DNA of 64,000 nt, taken from the NCBI RefSeq assembly GCF_008831285.2, contig NC_045139.1:22426412-22490411 (forward strand). Direction: 5' to 3'. The stretch is from Nymphaea colorata. Its lineage: Eukaryota > Streptophyta > Magnoliopsida > Nymphaeales > Nymphaeaceae. This document shows, piece after piece, positions 47,494-58,435 of the stretch. Numbering within the stretch: the first letter of the stretch is position 1; every line of letters starts with the position of its first letter. The notes under the pieces were generated by a model that searched no databases, had not been told where the DNA came from, and saw nothing but the letters and a program-made list of their open reading frames with translations. The position numbers and the translations under genes are program-made.

Positions 47494-48089
47494 ACTCCAT
47501 TCTCTGTGCCGATGGATGCTTCAATCTCATCCAACTTTCTTCGCAGAATAAGGGCTTTAATCTCATCCAATTTTCTTCCTATAACAGTAAATCCTTGTTT
47601 GATATGAGATAAATCAGATTCATGCCTTGCTAAGGTCAACAGAGTTTGCTGCACTTGGTCTTTCATTAATGATGAAACTTCCATGCCCTAAAAGCATTGC
47701 TCTAGACGGATTAAGATTAACAACTCTTAATCGGTCTGCACTCACAACTAAGCTGAAACTATGCTTAAAGCTAACTAAAGTTAAGCAAACGGCAAGAGAA
47801 CAAAAGGAAACTAAGAAAGAGCTTGCATTTCCTTTCTTCAACTGTTTTACAAACTGAACACATGCCCCCTATGCTGCTCCAGGGCGGCTAACAAAGCTGG
47901 TTACAAGAGGAAGGCACCCTGATAAAACCCCTAAACTCACCCACTCAAACCCTAATCCCCGACTAAGGTTCTCCCTCACCAGAGGGCCAGATGCTCAAAA
48001 CTCGTGATGCCGCTCAACTAGGCCCACGACCTATTTATAAGCATTATTTGGGTCCATAGTTGGCAAACTTATTCGATTTGGGAATTGCC

Positions 48090-48862
48090 TTAGTTGTCAA
48101 GGCGACTAGGCACTGCGTAGGTGCGACTAGCCTAAAATGGTGTCCAAAAGTTGTTGCAATTTTGCTTAGTTAATTTTAATTCTAAAATGTTAGCTTTATG
48201 TTTTATGTGTTGAAGTTAGCATGTTACCAAGTTAGGATTAGTCAAAATCAACTTATAAAACAGCAAAGTAAAATGTTTAATGCATTGACAAATAGTGAAA
48301 TGCTATAGTTGGTTCTGGTCAAATGCATTGACAAATAGCTTTAGGTTTTTCAAGTTGTGTTTGGCAAACAGTGAAATGCCAGGCTATAGTTGGCTCTGGT
48401 CAAATGCCCGATTTTTAACAATTTTCTATGTACGGAGAATAGTTCCTCATAACAATTAACAATAGAGATAGGATTGCGTTCAATGTATAAAATCAGTTGC
48501 CAAAATTGATAGGATTGCATTCAAAGTATGGAGTTAGAAGAAGCAACCAGCTATCATAAAAGGTTTCACTGATGTAACAATTTATCATGTATACACAAAC
48601 AAAAATAGAACTCATAGATAAATACTGCAGAAAAACAATTTGAAATACATAATACACACAGGAAACACTTTGAAAACACACAACAAACACTTTGAACAGG
48701 AAACATTTTGAAGGTGAAAAGTCACCTTCCATGGACTAGTTGTGCTGGCTCCAAGTCCAGCCTAGGTGCACACCTAGGCCAACACCAAACCCCTCACCTA
48801 AGTCTGGGGACTCACGCCTAGTCCATGACTAAGCGTCGCCTAGGTGATGCCTTAACAACTAA
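48090..48862. mobile_element. Small TIR element nested inside the previous one
   Basis: Ends TTAGTTGTCAAGGC and GCCTTAACAACTAA form inverted repeats. Flanks GGGAATTGCC and GGGAATCGCC (10 bp, one mismatch) are the target duplication. The duplication length fits Mutator-like elements. Subterminal sequence is rich in CCTAGGCG-like phrases. No ORF of note. Confidence 0.75.
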
Positions 48863-49136
48863 GGGAATCGCCAAAGTTGGATCGGGATTTTTCTCTTACT
48901 AGGTCATGGGTTAGGACCCAAGCGATCCACACCAAGACTCGGCCAAGACATGGCTGACTCGGCCGCAAAACGGCTGACTCGGCCAAGACTCAGCTGGCTC
49001 GGCCGTGTCAAACACAATATGAGCTTTGGCAATGTAAAGCTAAACTAATCATAAAAATTGGTTTTGATTCAGTTTTTTTTTTTCTTGAATCGGTATGGAA
49101 AGGCCAAAAAAAAGGCAAGAGGAGGCTGAATTGGCT

Positions 49137-49140
<4 letters not shown>

Positions 49141-49182
<42 letters not shown>
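49141..49182. repeat. (TA)21 microsatellite
   Basis: 42 bp of perfect TA dinucleotides. Confidence 0.95.
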
Positions 49183-49185
<3 letters not shown>

Positions 49186-49600
49186 TTATGATGGGGGTTG
49201 GACCATTCGTTGAGGGTTTTCGCCTTTCCAGCAATCCCCAAGCAAGCCCAAAACCCCAAACCTGCCTTGTCCTTGATCTCTCCCTCTTTTTGATGTCTTG
49301 CATGTGGTCGATCAGGCCATTGGTAACCTCCCAAAACCAGAGGGAACATACTTTTTTTTACATTTTAATGATTTTACCAAGTCTTTAAGCATTGAGTAGT
49401 TAATTAGATCATTTGGGGAAAAAATAGAAAGAAAGAGAGAGCTTAGTCCGATTTTTAGTACTTGAACCAGCTGGGTCACCGAGTCAACTCATTGACCCGT
49501 TGACCCGGTTGGCTGCCGATCCGAGTCTAATTCCTGAGCTTGCCAACTATGTTTGGGTCAGAGCTAATAAGATCCGAACCATATCGTAGATCCGATTACT

Positions 49601-50440
49601 AACACACTGCTTCACGCACATATGTCTAAGACACATTCTCAGGTTAAGTTTGTCCTCTTGTATACACGAAAGCAACATTATTAGTGGTTAGATTATTCCT
49701 CAAGTATATCTAGCTTCCTTTTGCTTGCTTTGTAGAAACTTAAAAGAAAGCAGCATTCAAGAACCCCAAGGAATTTTACTTTAAGATGATCAACACAGAG
49801 ACCATTGATGAGATACACATGCCTGAGCAATAAGAAAAATATTATATTTTTGTTTGTGGTGATCCTTCTAGCGAGGTGTTTAGTTCAATTTTTCAGAACT
49901 ATGTATCTCAGAAATCAAGCCATCAAATATAGTGCTGAAGAATTCTTGATTATCAAGGCTAGATCTTCTTTTGTAATGATTTTCCTTATTTTTACCTCAC
50001 AATCTGTGGGTTTATTTTGGCAATGTTTTGATTTTCGAACCCTTACACTTTTGTCGATGAGGTTTTTTTTTTTCTCTTTCATTAAAACGTTTATTTCACA
50101 TATTTTACTACATGTCCAATACGCAAATAAAAAATATCATGGTGGAAATTTTGTTTGTTGGATTGTTATATAAATCCATGGATTTTTGTTGTGGCCATCT
50201 AACGGGGGAGGAAGCCATCTATCCAATTGATTATCTGTTCACCTACGTGTGTATCTTTGTTTTTTATTGTTATTACCAAATATCCTTATTGAAAAAGACA
50301 AACAGAATTCCACGGTCACCCATGTCTTACTCTGCTTCATTATCCACAACTTTCTTTGGCACCATCATGATGCTCACCAGCATGGGGAAGCGCAAAGGGT
50401 TCATTAGAGGACACCAGTGGTCATAAGCACCATTGCAAGG
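49601..50440. other. No gene recognised
   Basis: T-rich frames (49805-50173 and 50112-50426, +) have the Phe/Leu/Ile composition expected of chance ORFs. Nothing matches a known family. Confidence 0.4.
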
Positions 50441-50464
50441 TCTCTCTCTCTCTCTCTCTCTCTT

Positions 50465-50797
50465 AGTCGTGTTTAGAGGCGGCCGTGGCTCATTTCAGCT
50501 TGGTGGTGCATTTGGAAGGAGCGCAACAATAGGGTCTTCAGGGGCACCTTCTCTTCGCCAGATTCTGTGGCTCGTCTTGTGCAGGGGGATGTCCAGTTTG
50601 CCATTCGATTAAGGCGCCGCTGTCCATCTGTGGTTGGGTGACTATTCCGCTTCGTCTTTCCTCACCCTCCCCGCATCTCTTCTTTTACTGTGCATTGTAT
50701 TGTATATTTCGTCCTCTTGTTTCTGTTTTTGTGGTTTGTTTTTGTATTTAGGGGACCTCTTATCCCCAAATTTTGTTATATATATTTCCATTTTATC
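50465..50797 (+). mobile_element. LINE (L1-type) 3' end, 5'-truncated
   Basis: AWWCIWKERNNRVFRGTF (about 50490-50545) is the WC-x-WKERN-x-R-x-F block at the end of plant LINE ORF2 (after the zf-RVT region). A stop lies about 35 codons later (50640) and a T/G-rich 3' UTR follows. The fragment is bracketed by CT-repeat tracts (about 50440-50463 and 50797-50817) that both end CTCTAG- or CTCTTAG-like, probably the target duplication. 5' truncation is usual for LINEs. Confidence 0.65.
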
Positions 50798-51367
50798 GGC
50801 TCTCTCTCTCTCTCTCTAGGCTGTGTTGCAGGAGTTCTGGGTTTAGATTGAATGTTTTTCCATTGAGGGGTTTTGGCTATTTTAGTACCACCTCTCCTTT
50901 TATAATCATTATCTACACCCATGCATGCAAAGGAAATGAAGTATACCTAAAATTTCAAGTTTCCGCTGTGAAGGGCAGAATAAAGGATTCTGGGAGCCAT
51001 ATGGAATGTTAGGAAGGACTTTAGAACTAAACTTGCTTTGTACATCCTGTAACAAAGTTGGCTTTCCATTTTGTTTTTGGCTGAATTTGGAGGTTGTTTT
51101 GTATCTTTCAATCATCATCTTGCACACGATTTTCTAAAGCACAAATCACTTCTCTTTTCAGAAGGAAGTATATCTTCAGATTTTTTTCATTTTCTCTTTT
51201 TGTTTGGCTGATAATTTTGAGGAAGAGGGCCTTATGTGGTGCTAGATAGTTGCTGAATTCTGTTTTGCAATCTGATCTTCCCCAACCCATGTTGCTGTTT
51301 TTGTTAGGCTTTCAAGCTGTTCACTAGGCACTGGAATTCAAACCTTCGATGGGAGTGAGAAACGACA

Positions 51368-52245
51368 ATGCACAGTCCTAACAAACTATCGAAGCTCTTT
51401 CAGGTGAGAATTTGCAATTCTTTGTCATTCTCCCTTGGGCGTTAATACAAGTAAAGATTCATTAGGTATCTTTTTTCGAACCACAAATTTTTTGTTTTTT
51501 TTGGTGCCTTGGTTGTCGTTAAGAAACACTTACATGGGGATGACAAATGTCTTAATGGTTGAAAACTGCATTTTGTTACTATATTTGGAGTAGTTTCTTT
51601 CAATTAGATGATCGTTCGTGGAAATAATTTAAAACTTTAAATACCAAACTTAAGCTGATCCATCTTGAAGTTAGGAGATGTAAACCTTTTTGTTGAAATG
51701 GTTTTATTATTGTACACCTAAGGAACTTTGGAAACATTGAGCAAATTGTATGTGCCTCTTAACAAATGGAGCAATTAAACACCAATTTGCGCCATTTATA
51801 ATTTGTTCATGTGGCTGCAGCTTAGTAGATTTTGAAAGAAAACGTCAAAGGAACTTGTGGAGATTATTAATAATGTGATGGCTGGTTTTAGTTGGCATTA
51901 AATAGCAGGTCACTTGTCAAATTTGTGTGCATGATGCAGCAAGGTCTGTGAAAACAAGGTGCCAGGATCAGAGGGAAGCATTGCCAGAAGAGCCATGTTG
52001 TATTGTTTGTGGCCGTTATGGTGAATAATACATTTGTGATGCAACAGAAGATGATAGTTTCAGCCTCGAGCGTAAACAAGTTGTTCTTGCCAGGCATCAT
52101 TCCAATTCTATCAAACCAATCAAACTTAGCGCTTTCCCTATAAAAGTTCCTGCACTTGATGAGTGCTTTTATATAAAAGATACTGGACCAAATAGTACAT
52201 GTTTTAAGAGTATCCAGATTGAATCCCTGAGGTACAGGATTGACA
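51368..52245 (+). pseudogene. RH41: RH41-type DEAD-box helicase, 5' part with zf-HIT domain
   Basis: Exon 1 coding part is 51368-51403 (MHSPNKLSKLFQ), ending CAG with a GTGAGA donor. Exon 2 starts at 51909 after TAGCAG and is in phase. It encodes DQREALPEEPCCIVCGRYGE, then a TAA stop (52026-52028, from a 3-bp insertion), then YICDATEDDSFSLERKQ and DECFYIKDTG. CX2C-GRYGEYICDET-like sequence identifies the zf-HIT domain that precedes the helicase core in plant RH41. Two of its metal-binding Cys are changed (to Phe in SFSLE and to Arg in LERK). The coding sequence is cut at 52245 by the copia LTR. Known RH41 proteins are poorly characterised RNA helicases. Confidence 0.75.
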
Positions 52246-52546
52246 TGTTGGGATTTCCCCATCTGGATAGTCCTGCGTCGATACGGGTCCATATCCGTTT
52301 CGGACCCTTAAGTATAAATACTTGTGTCTTGTGATGGTGTGAGATACATCAAGTTTTTCCCGTCTGGGTAATCGGTCCCCTTAGCCATACGTGAATTTCT
52401 TGTCCCCATCACTGGCTGCTATGGCTCAGGAGAGAAACCCATTGCTGCCGTTGCCGCTGCCGCTACCTCCGCAGGCGAACGACTCTATGGGGACTGTAGC
52501 CGTTCTACCAACAGCCATCGACATTCAGTCGGCGGTCGCCTCTACA
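52246..52546 (+). repeat. 5' LTR of the helicase-gene copia element, with an embedded ATG exon
   Basis: TATAAATA at 52313-52320 is the probable core promoter. An ATG at 52421 opens a 43-codon Pro/Leu-rich frame (MAQERNPLLPLPLPLPPQ...). The LTR most likely ends CTCTACA at 52546, just before a GTTCTAC donor-like sequence. Homology to the 3' LTR ends 11 bp earlier. Confidence 0.7.
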
Positions 52547-52547
52547 G

Positions 52548-54233
52548 GTTCTACTTTCGCCCTATGAAACACATGGATCTATGAATGGTTTTTGATTTCT
52601 GCATTTTATTTTGGTCGCTATCTTGATTCATCGCAAAGCTCCAACAATGGGTTATGGGCCCACAAACATGTTTCCGCTGCGTGTTTCTCTTTGCATATTG
52701 TTTTCACGCAAAGAGAAGAGGGCAGAAACGCTGGTTCAGACGTTTTGGGTTCAATCGGATTGAATGCCGTCGGGCATTTGTTTCTGGCTGTTATCGTCCG
52801 ACGTAATCCAGCCCCACGGTCAAGCATGGCTATCTTCCCTTTCTCTTTTGTTTTTAGTTTCACATAAATGGGAAGAGGGACGGGCAACATGCTAACCGTA
52901 GGCGAGGTCGTTCCGATCCATGCCTTGGGTAGCTTTTGGCGACATCGCTCGGAACCCTGCGTCATCCGGCCGCCATTTACAGGCGGCGGGAGGCGCCAAG
53001 CAACGGCCGGAAACGTCCCACGGCCGGTGGGAGGGCCGACTGAAACGCATCCAGCCGCCCCATCGCCTCTGCCGTTTGGCTAGGGCAGCGGCGGTGGGAG
53101 GTGTTTTGGCCTTCCCCGAAACCGCTCATGCGGTCGAGCGGGTGGGTCAGACCCGGGTCGGGTCATGCTGACCTGACCCGGATCCATAAAGATTATAAAA
53201 AAAAAGGATTTCTCGTTCCCGCCCGTGTTTTGATTTTTTGGATCGGGTCGGGTCCTATCGGTCCCGACCCGTATCCATACGGACTTATTTTTAAAACAGA
53301 ATCGATTCAGACCGATTTGGGACCGGTTCTGGCATTTTGGGGTTGATTTGAATCTTTTCTGGACCGGTTCAGTTGATTTTCAGACCAGTTCATTCAGTTT
53401 CAGAACCGATTCGGGCTTTTCAAACTGATTCAGAGTTGTTTGAGACCGGTTCTTTCCCTTTTCAGACCGGTTCATCTAGTTTTCCACCAGTTCGGTCCAT
53501 TTAAGACTGATACGGGACCGGTTCTAAACTAGAGGATGCTGGTTTATGTAGTTGCATGTCCATTTACGGTGTTTAATGGATTGGTTCGATCATTTTAGAT
53601 CGATACATGACCGATTCATTATGTTTTATGGACCTTTAATAAACAATCTAAATAGCATTAAGTTGATTATGTAGAAATGATCCGTGTGTTCTATTTTATA
53701 TGTGTTATTATGACATATTATACTCTTGTATCATGTTTTATTTGGGATCATGCTAAAGTTAATTTTGTTGCATGATCATAAAGTTGTACGATAACGCTAA
53801 TGTAAAGAGCCTATGATTAGTTAAATCATGTTATAACTCACCAAAGTGACTACGCATGTTTTAAAGGCACATTAGTGTTTCATGTTGTACTTACTCTCAT
53901 TTGAAATAACATAATTACCCAAAGGTAGTGTGTTATCTTCAAGAGAATAAGTAGAGTAAAATAGGAAAATAGATTCTTACATAGTTTTGTCAAATTACAC
54001 CCAAATGTGTTATGCTTAACTATAGTTTGGATTTTCATTTCCTAGTTTTACTAGATAAAGTTAAGACGGAATATATGTGCGTATTAGGTATATTACCAAA
54101 GTAGTATCCTAATGACCCTTGGTATTTGTCTTGAAAATAGTAAACATAAAGAGCCTTTTATTAAGTTTACTGTTTCATATGGTTTGTCTCATATAATGCA
54201 TGTCAACTTATTGATATTTTTTGTCATCTGCAG
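52548..54233 (+). other. Proposed leader intron of the copia element
   Basis: Begins with GT after ACAG and ends TTTTTTGTCATCTGCAG. Removing it joins the LTR-embedded frame to the gag frame in phase. Gag has no in-frame ATG of its own before a stop upstream of 54234. The intron holds a GC-rich part (52900-53170) and an ACCGGTTC array (53270-53530). Confidence 0.5.
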
Positions 54234-55306
54234 TGCCTGGTTCTATTTATTTTAATGGCTCAAATTCTATCCCTTTACTTGATGACTCAAATTATGCTGA
54301 ATGGAAAGAAAATGTTGTGTTTACATTGGGGTATGTGGATTTGGATATGGCTTTGACAAGTGAGAGCGTTCTAACCGACTAAGTTTGTTGCTTTTGCAAT
54401 CAAGGGTCGCTAAGAACATACGTGGTGCTATCCCACCTTGTAGAACGGTGAGAGTTCTTGGATGCAGTTGAGGCTCAGTTTGTCAGCTCTCATAAAGCCA
54501 GAGCCAGTACCCTAATGTCAAAGTTAATATCTATGAAATATCAAGAAGGGGGTAACATTTGCCAGCATATGTTAGAAATGAGGAACATTGCTTCTCAATT
54601 GAATGACATGAAGTTGACTATTTCTGAATCTTTCTTGGTATTCTTTACTTTGATCTCTTTACCAGCTGAATATACTCCTTTTAAGATCAGTTACAACACA
54701 CATAATACTGAATGGACATTCAATGAATTGATGTCTAAGTATGTTGAAGATGAGGAAAGAAAGAAGGGTGAGAAGTTGCAAAGCGCACATATGGTTTCTC
54801 ACTCTGGGGCTGGTAAAGTTGGCGTAAAGAAAAGTTTAATGAAAAGGAGTGCCAAGAAGAAGTCAATAAGTCAAACTGCTTCTCAAACTGTGCAGACTAA
54901 CTTGGCTCCTATAAAGTGTTTCTTTTGTAAGAAAAAGGGGTATAAGAAGTCAGACTGCATCAAGTATAAGAATTGGTTAGAGAAGAAAGGTAACATGTCA
55001 TTTATTTCACTTGAAAGTAATATATTACATGTTCCTATTTATAGCTGGTGGATTGACTCAGGTGCTACTGTGCATATTGCCAATTCTTTACAGGACTTTA
55101 TGAGCAAAAGGAAACCAACACTACATGAGAGAAGCATTTTCTCAGGAAACAAAATGCGCTCACATGTGAAGGCTGTAGGAGAATGTCAGATTAGGCTTCA
55201 TACTGGCTTTGTTTTAGATCTTCATGATGTTTTCTTTGTTCCATCATATAGTAGAAACTTAATTTCTGCAAGATTTGACAAATTTGAGTTTCTGCTTAAA
55301 GTTTGA
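54234..55306 (+). pseudogene. copia gag and protease, with frameshift
   Basis: From 54234: NGSNSIPLLDDSNYAEWKEN, a typical copia Gag start, with a stop at about 54380 and a frame change. 54458-55306 is then open for 282 codons. It has the UBN2-type Gag (SKLISMKYQEGGNICQHMLE, LISLPAEYTPFKISYN), a zinc knuckle CFFCKKKGYKKSDC at 54917-54958 in which the usual His is Tyr, and the protease site WWIDSGATVHIA with catalytic Asp at 55055-55057. A one-frame shift near 55300 separates it from integrase. Gag packages the RNA; the protease matures the polyprotein. Confidence 0.85.
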
Positions 55307-56387
55307 GAATTCAAAGATGTTCATTTATAAAGATCTTGTTGAAATTGGTTCTACTATTTTGTGTGATGGTTTATACAAATTGAATGTGAAGATCCAATCT
55401 CTTGAATTGTTGGTTTATAGTCATTGTATAAGTGGCAATAAGCGTAGTACCATAAAGGATGATTCGTACATGCTATGGCACTGCCGTTTGGGTCATATCT
55501 CTGAAAAGAGAATAAAGAGACTCTTAAATAAAGGGATCTTACGATCTCTTGATTTTACAAATAAAGGTATATGTGTAGATTGCATAAAGGCAAAGCAAAC
55601 TAACATATATAAAGAAGGTGCCGAGCGATGTACTAAAAGATTAGGAATTGTTCACACAAATGTTTGTGGATCTTTCCCTCCTTGTTACACAGACGAAAAG
55701 TATTTTGTCACCTTTATAGATGACTATTCTCGGTATTTGTATCTCTACTTAATCTTTGAAAAATCCGATGTGTGTCAAGTTTTTAAAGACTGTAAGAAAG
55801 AAGTAGAGAAACAAACCGGTGAAGTTATCAAGATAGTTAGATCAGATAGAGGTGGTGAATATTATGGTAGGTTTACTGAGATGGGACAAAAGGAGGGACC
55901 ATTAGCACGATTTCTAAAGGAAGAAGGCATTGTGCCTCAATACACTATGTCTGGCAGCGCCTACAAAAATGGTGTTGCTGAAAGAAGAAATCGTACGCTT
56001 AAAGAAATGGTTCGAACTATGTTAAATTATTCAACTCTCCCTCTAACCTTGTGGGGTGAAGCTCTTAGGACAGAAGTGCATATACAAAATAGGGTTCCTA
56101 CTAATGTTGTTCCCACAACTCCTTATGAATTGTGGACAGGTAGGAAACCTTCTCTCTCATATATGCAAATATGGGGATGTCTTGCTGAAGCTAAGTTGTA
56201 CAACCCTTACATAAAAGCCTTTGATCTTAGAACAACCAGTGGTTTCTTTATTGTTTATCCAAAAAGATCGAAAGACTATAGGTTTTATTGTCCATCTCAT
56301 ACACCACATATTGTGGAAACAGATAAGGCTAAATTCCTGGAAGATGGCTCATTTGGACTAGATGCATTACAAAACCTCATTTTTTAG
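55275..56387 (+). pseudogene. copia integrase, catalytic Asp replaced
   Basis: 370 open codons. GAG-pre-integrase finger [18 protein letters not shown] with CVDC downstream. The catalytic core has VHTNVCGSF where the family has HTD (Asp to Asn, codon 55659-55661), [22 protein letters not shown] (second Asp) and [14 protein letters not shown] (Glu). It also carries the [12 protein letters not shown]-like block (normally WGC-x-A-x-V). Integrase would insert cDNA; loss of the first Asp should inactivate it. The ORF ends with a TAG and RT follows in another frame. Confidence 0.9.
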
Positions 56388-56432
56388 GAAATACAGGATA
56401 CTGAAAGTAGACCTGCTAAAGAAAATGCAAGT

Positions 56433-57437
56433 GTGTATGATTATGTTGTCTCTCATGATGGCATGAATGCAAATTATACAGGTAATGCATCAGATCCAGA
56501 TGAATTAAATGTAGATCATACTAATGAACACGAACAGGATGTAGACATACAAATTGAAAATGATCAATTACCTGTTCGTAGATCTGCAAGAGCTAGGAGA
56601 TCTGCCATATCATCAGACCATATGGTATACCTACAAGAGCCTAGTGATTTCATAGATGTTGATGATGACCCTTTCACATTTATTGAAGCTGTTGAAAAGC
56701 AAACAATACAGGCACTTGATTAATGCCATGAAAGAAGAGCTTAACTCTATGGCTAAAAACCAGACATGGAGCCTTGTGTCGTTACCTGAAGGAGTTAAAC
56801 CCGTATAGTGTAAATGAGTCTATAAGACCAAGAGGGACTCTAAAGACAACATAGAGAGATACAAGGCAAGATTGGTTGCTAAAGGATTCACACAAATGGA
56901 GGGCATTAACTATAATGAGACATATTCACCTGTCTCTGCTAAAGAGTCAATGAGGATTGTCCTTGCACTTGTAGCTCATTTTGACTTAGAGCTACATCAG
57001 ATGAATGTGAAAACGACTTTCTTAAATGGTGATTTGAAAGAAGTAGTATATATGGATCAACCTCAAGGGTTTTCTGAAAGTGGTAAAGATCATTTGCTTT
57101 GCAAGCTTAATAAAGCGATTTATGGACTTAAACAGGTCTCACGTCAATGTTACATTAAGTTTTCGAAGTCATTACGACTTTTGAGTTTACAGAAAACATC
57201 ATTGATTGATGTGTGTATCTTAAGACATGTGGGAGTAAGTTCATAATTTTGACTTTATATGTGGATGACATTTTACTTGCTTCAAATGATCTTCAATTGC
57301 TAACAGAAACCAAACATTTTTTCACATCTCATTTGGAGATGAAGGACATGAGTGAGGCTTCATTTGTTCTTGGCATTGAGATTCGTCGAGACAAATCTAA
57401 AGGTGTTTTAAGTCTCCCAATCAGCATACATCAATAA
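56433..57437 (+). pseudogene. copia reverse transcriptase, broken
   Basis: A linker with RRSARARRSA (56433-56723) leads to a stop, then 56872-57246: LVAKGFTQMEGINYNETYSP, LHQMNVKTTFLNGDL (family QMDVKTAFLNG; catalytic Asp to Asn at 57004-57006), LCKLNKAIYGLKQ. A frame change follows at about 57220, and 57250-57437 gives LTLYVDDILLASND, the intact YVDD box. Between them a short part is missing and another frameshift leads into RNase H. Confidence 0.85.
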
Positions 57438-57456
57438 AGTTCTTAAAAGATATGAG

Positions 57457-58236
57457 ATGGAGAATTGTTCTCCTATTCCGGCACCCATAGCTAAAGGTGA
57501 TAAATTGAGCCTAAATGATTGTCCAAATGACGAATTTGAAAAGACACAAATTATCAACATTTCATATGCATCAGCGGTTGGCAGCTTGCAGTATGCGCAG
57601 ATTTGCACTAGGTTTGACATTTCCTTTGCTGTTGGCATGCTTGGTAGATTTCAGTTTAATCCAGGCATGGCACTTTGGAAGGCCATAAAGAGAGTCATGC
57701 GATACTTGCAAGGGACAAAAGATTACATGTTGACATATCGCAAGGTGGACCATTTAGAAGTGATTGGCTATTCTAACGCCGATCTTGGAGGATGTACCGA
57801 TAATAGAAAGTCTACTACTGGTTTTGTTTTCCTACTATCAGGAGGTGTCATCTCATGGGGGAGCAAAAAGCAGATTGTGACTGTTGCTCATACCATGGAA
57901 ACAGAATTCATTGCATTATATGAGACTATATCGCAGGCAATTTGGATAAAGAACTTCATTTCACAGCTCAAGATAGTGGAATCTATTGATAGACCACTTA
58001 AGGTTTACTGTGATAATAAAGCTGCAGTATCCTTTTCCAATAACAACAAAAGTATTACTTCTTGTAGGCATATGGAACTTAAGTATTTTGTTGTTAAGGA
58101 ACGGACAGAGAATCAACTAGTGTGTATTCAACACATTGGGACTACAGATATGGTTGCAGATCCTCTTACTAAAGCACTAGCATCTGGTATGTTTTTTGAA
58201 CATGTTAAGAGGATGGGTTTGTGTAGTTCAGTGTAA
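57457..58236 (+). pseudogene. copia RNase H and Pol C-terminus
   Basis: 259 open codons: YASAVGSLQYAQICTRFDIS, RVMRYLQGTKDYMLTY, SNADLGGCTDNRKSTTGFVF, ISWGSKKQIVTVAHTMETEF, VYCDNKAAVSFSNNN, RHMELKYFVVKE and ending VADPLTKALASGMFFEHVKR. The domain is complete in length and motif order. In this family one usually sees D in SDADW; here it is SNADL, another likely damaging change. The stop is followed by about 200 bp and the 3' LTR. Confidence 0.85.
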
Positions 58237-58435
58237 ACACACTATTATATACATTTATGAATGTGATCACATACAGTTTGTTGATTCTCATTAAGTTTGT
58301 TGTCTATTTATTTTGCATTCTCATTTGTTTGTTGAGAAGTTTTGTAAGACAACAAAGGTGGGACCTTAGAATGGATTTTAAGGCTAATCCATTCATTTTG
58401 TTTACCCTTGATATCGACTTGGACTAGTAAGAGAT

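Larger units (their letters stand above)
48055..49551. mobile_element. TIR element inserted in the LTR of the 45.9-49.6 kb element
   Basis: Inverted termini CATAGTTGGCAA-x-CT and AG-x-TTGCCAACTATG, flanked by identical TTTGGGTC (48047-48054 and 49552-49559). The 8-bp duplication suggests the hAT superfamily. It contains the 773-bp element at 48090-48862 and a (TA)n tract. No transposase is visible. Confidence 0.75.
45880..49600 (-). mobile_element. Second non-autonomous LTR element, related to the one at 39.4-41.6 kb, with nested insertions
   Basis: 47487-47684 (-) encodes a short gag-like frame starting MEVSSLMKDQVQQTLLTLAR and containing GRKLDEI. It aligns in order with the LARH...KKLDLI frame of the 39-41 kb element. 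The LTR-like block from about 47690 rightwards resembles the other element's LTR, including a GATTAAGA...TCTTAATC hairpin followed by ACTAAGCTGAAACTATGCTTAA. It resumes at 49560 after nested insertions. Internal DNA continues at 46258-45880 left of a nested hAT-like element, with the end of the gag-like frame and a sequence similar to 41040-40800. The left end and second LTR are not identified. Confidence 0.5.

Noticed and set aside
49805-50426. Phe/Ile/Leu-rich plus-strand ORFs that look like membrane proteins
   Set aside because: T-rich DNA gives such frames by chance. No family match or splice structure.
52421-52546. MAQERN... as exon 1 of the DEAD-box helicase gene
   Set aside because: The same sequence occurs in both LTRs at the same distance from their starts. 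The genuine helicase N-terminus with zf-HIT lies left of the 5' LTR. The LTR exon joins gag in frame instead.
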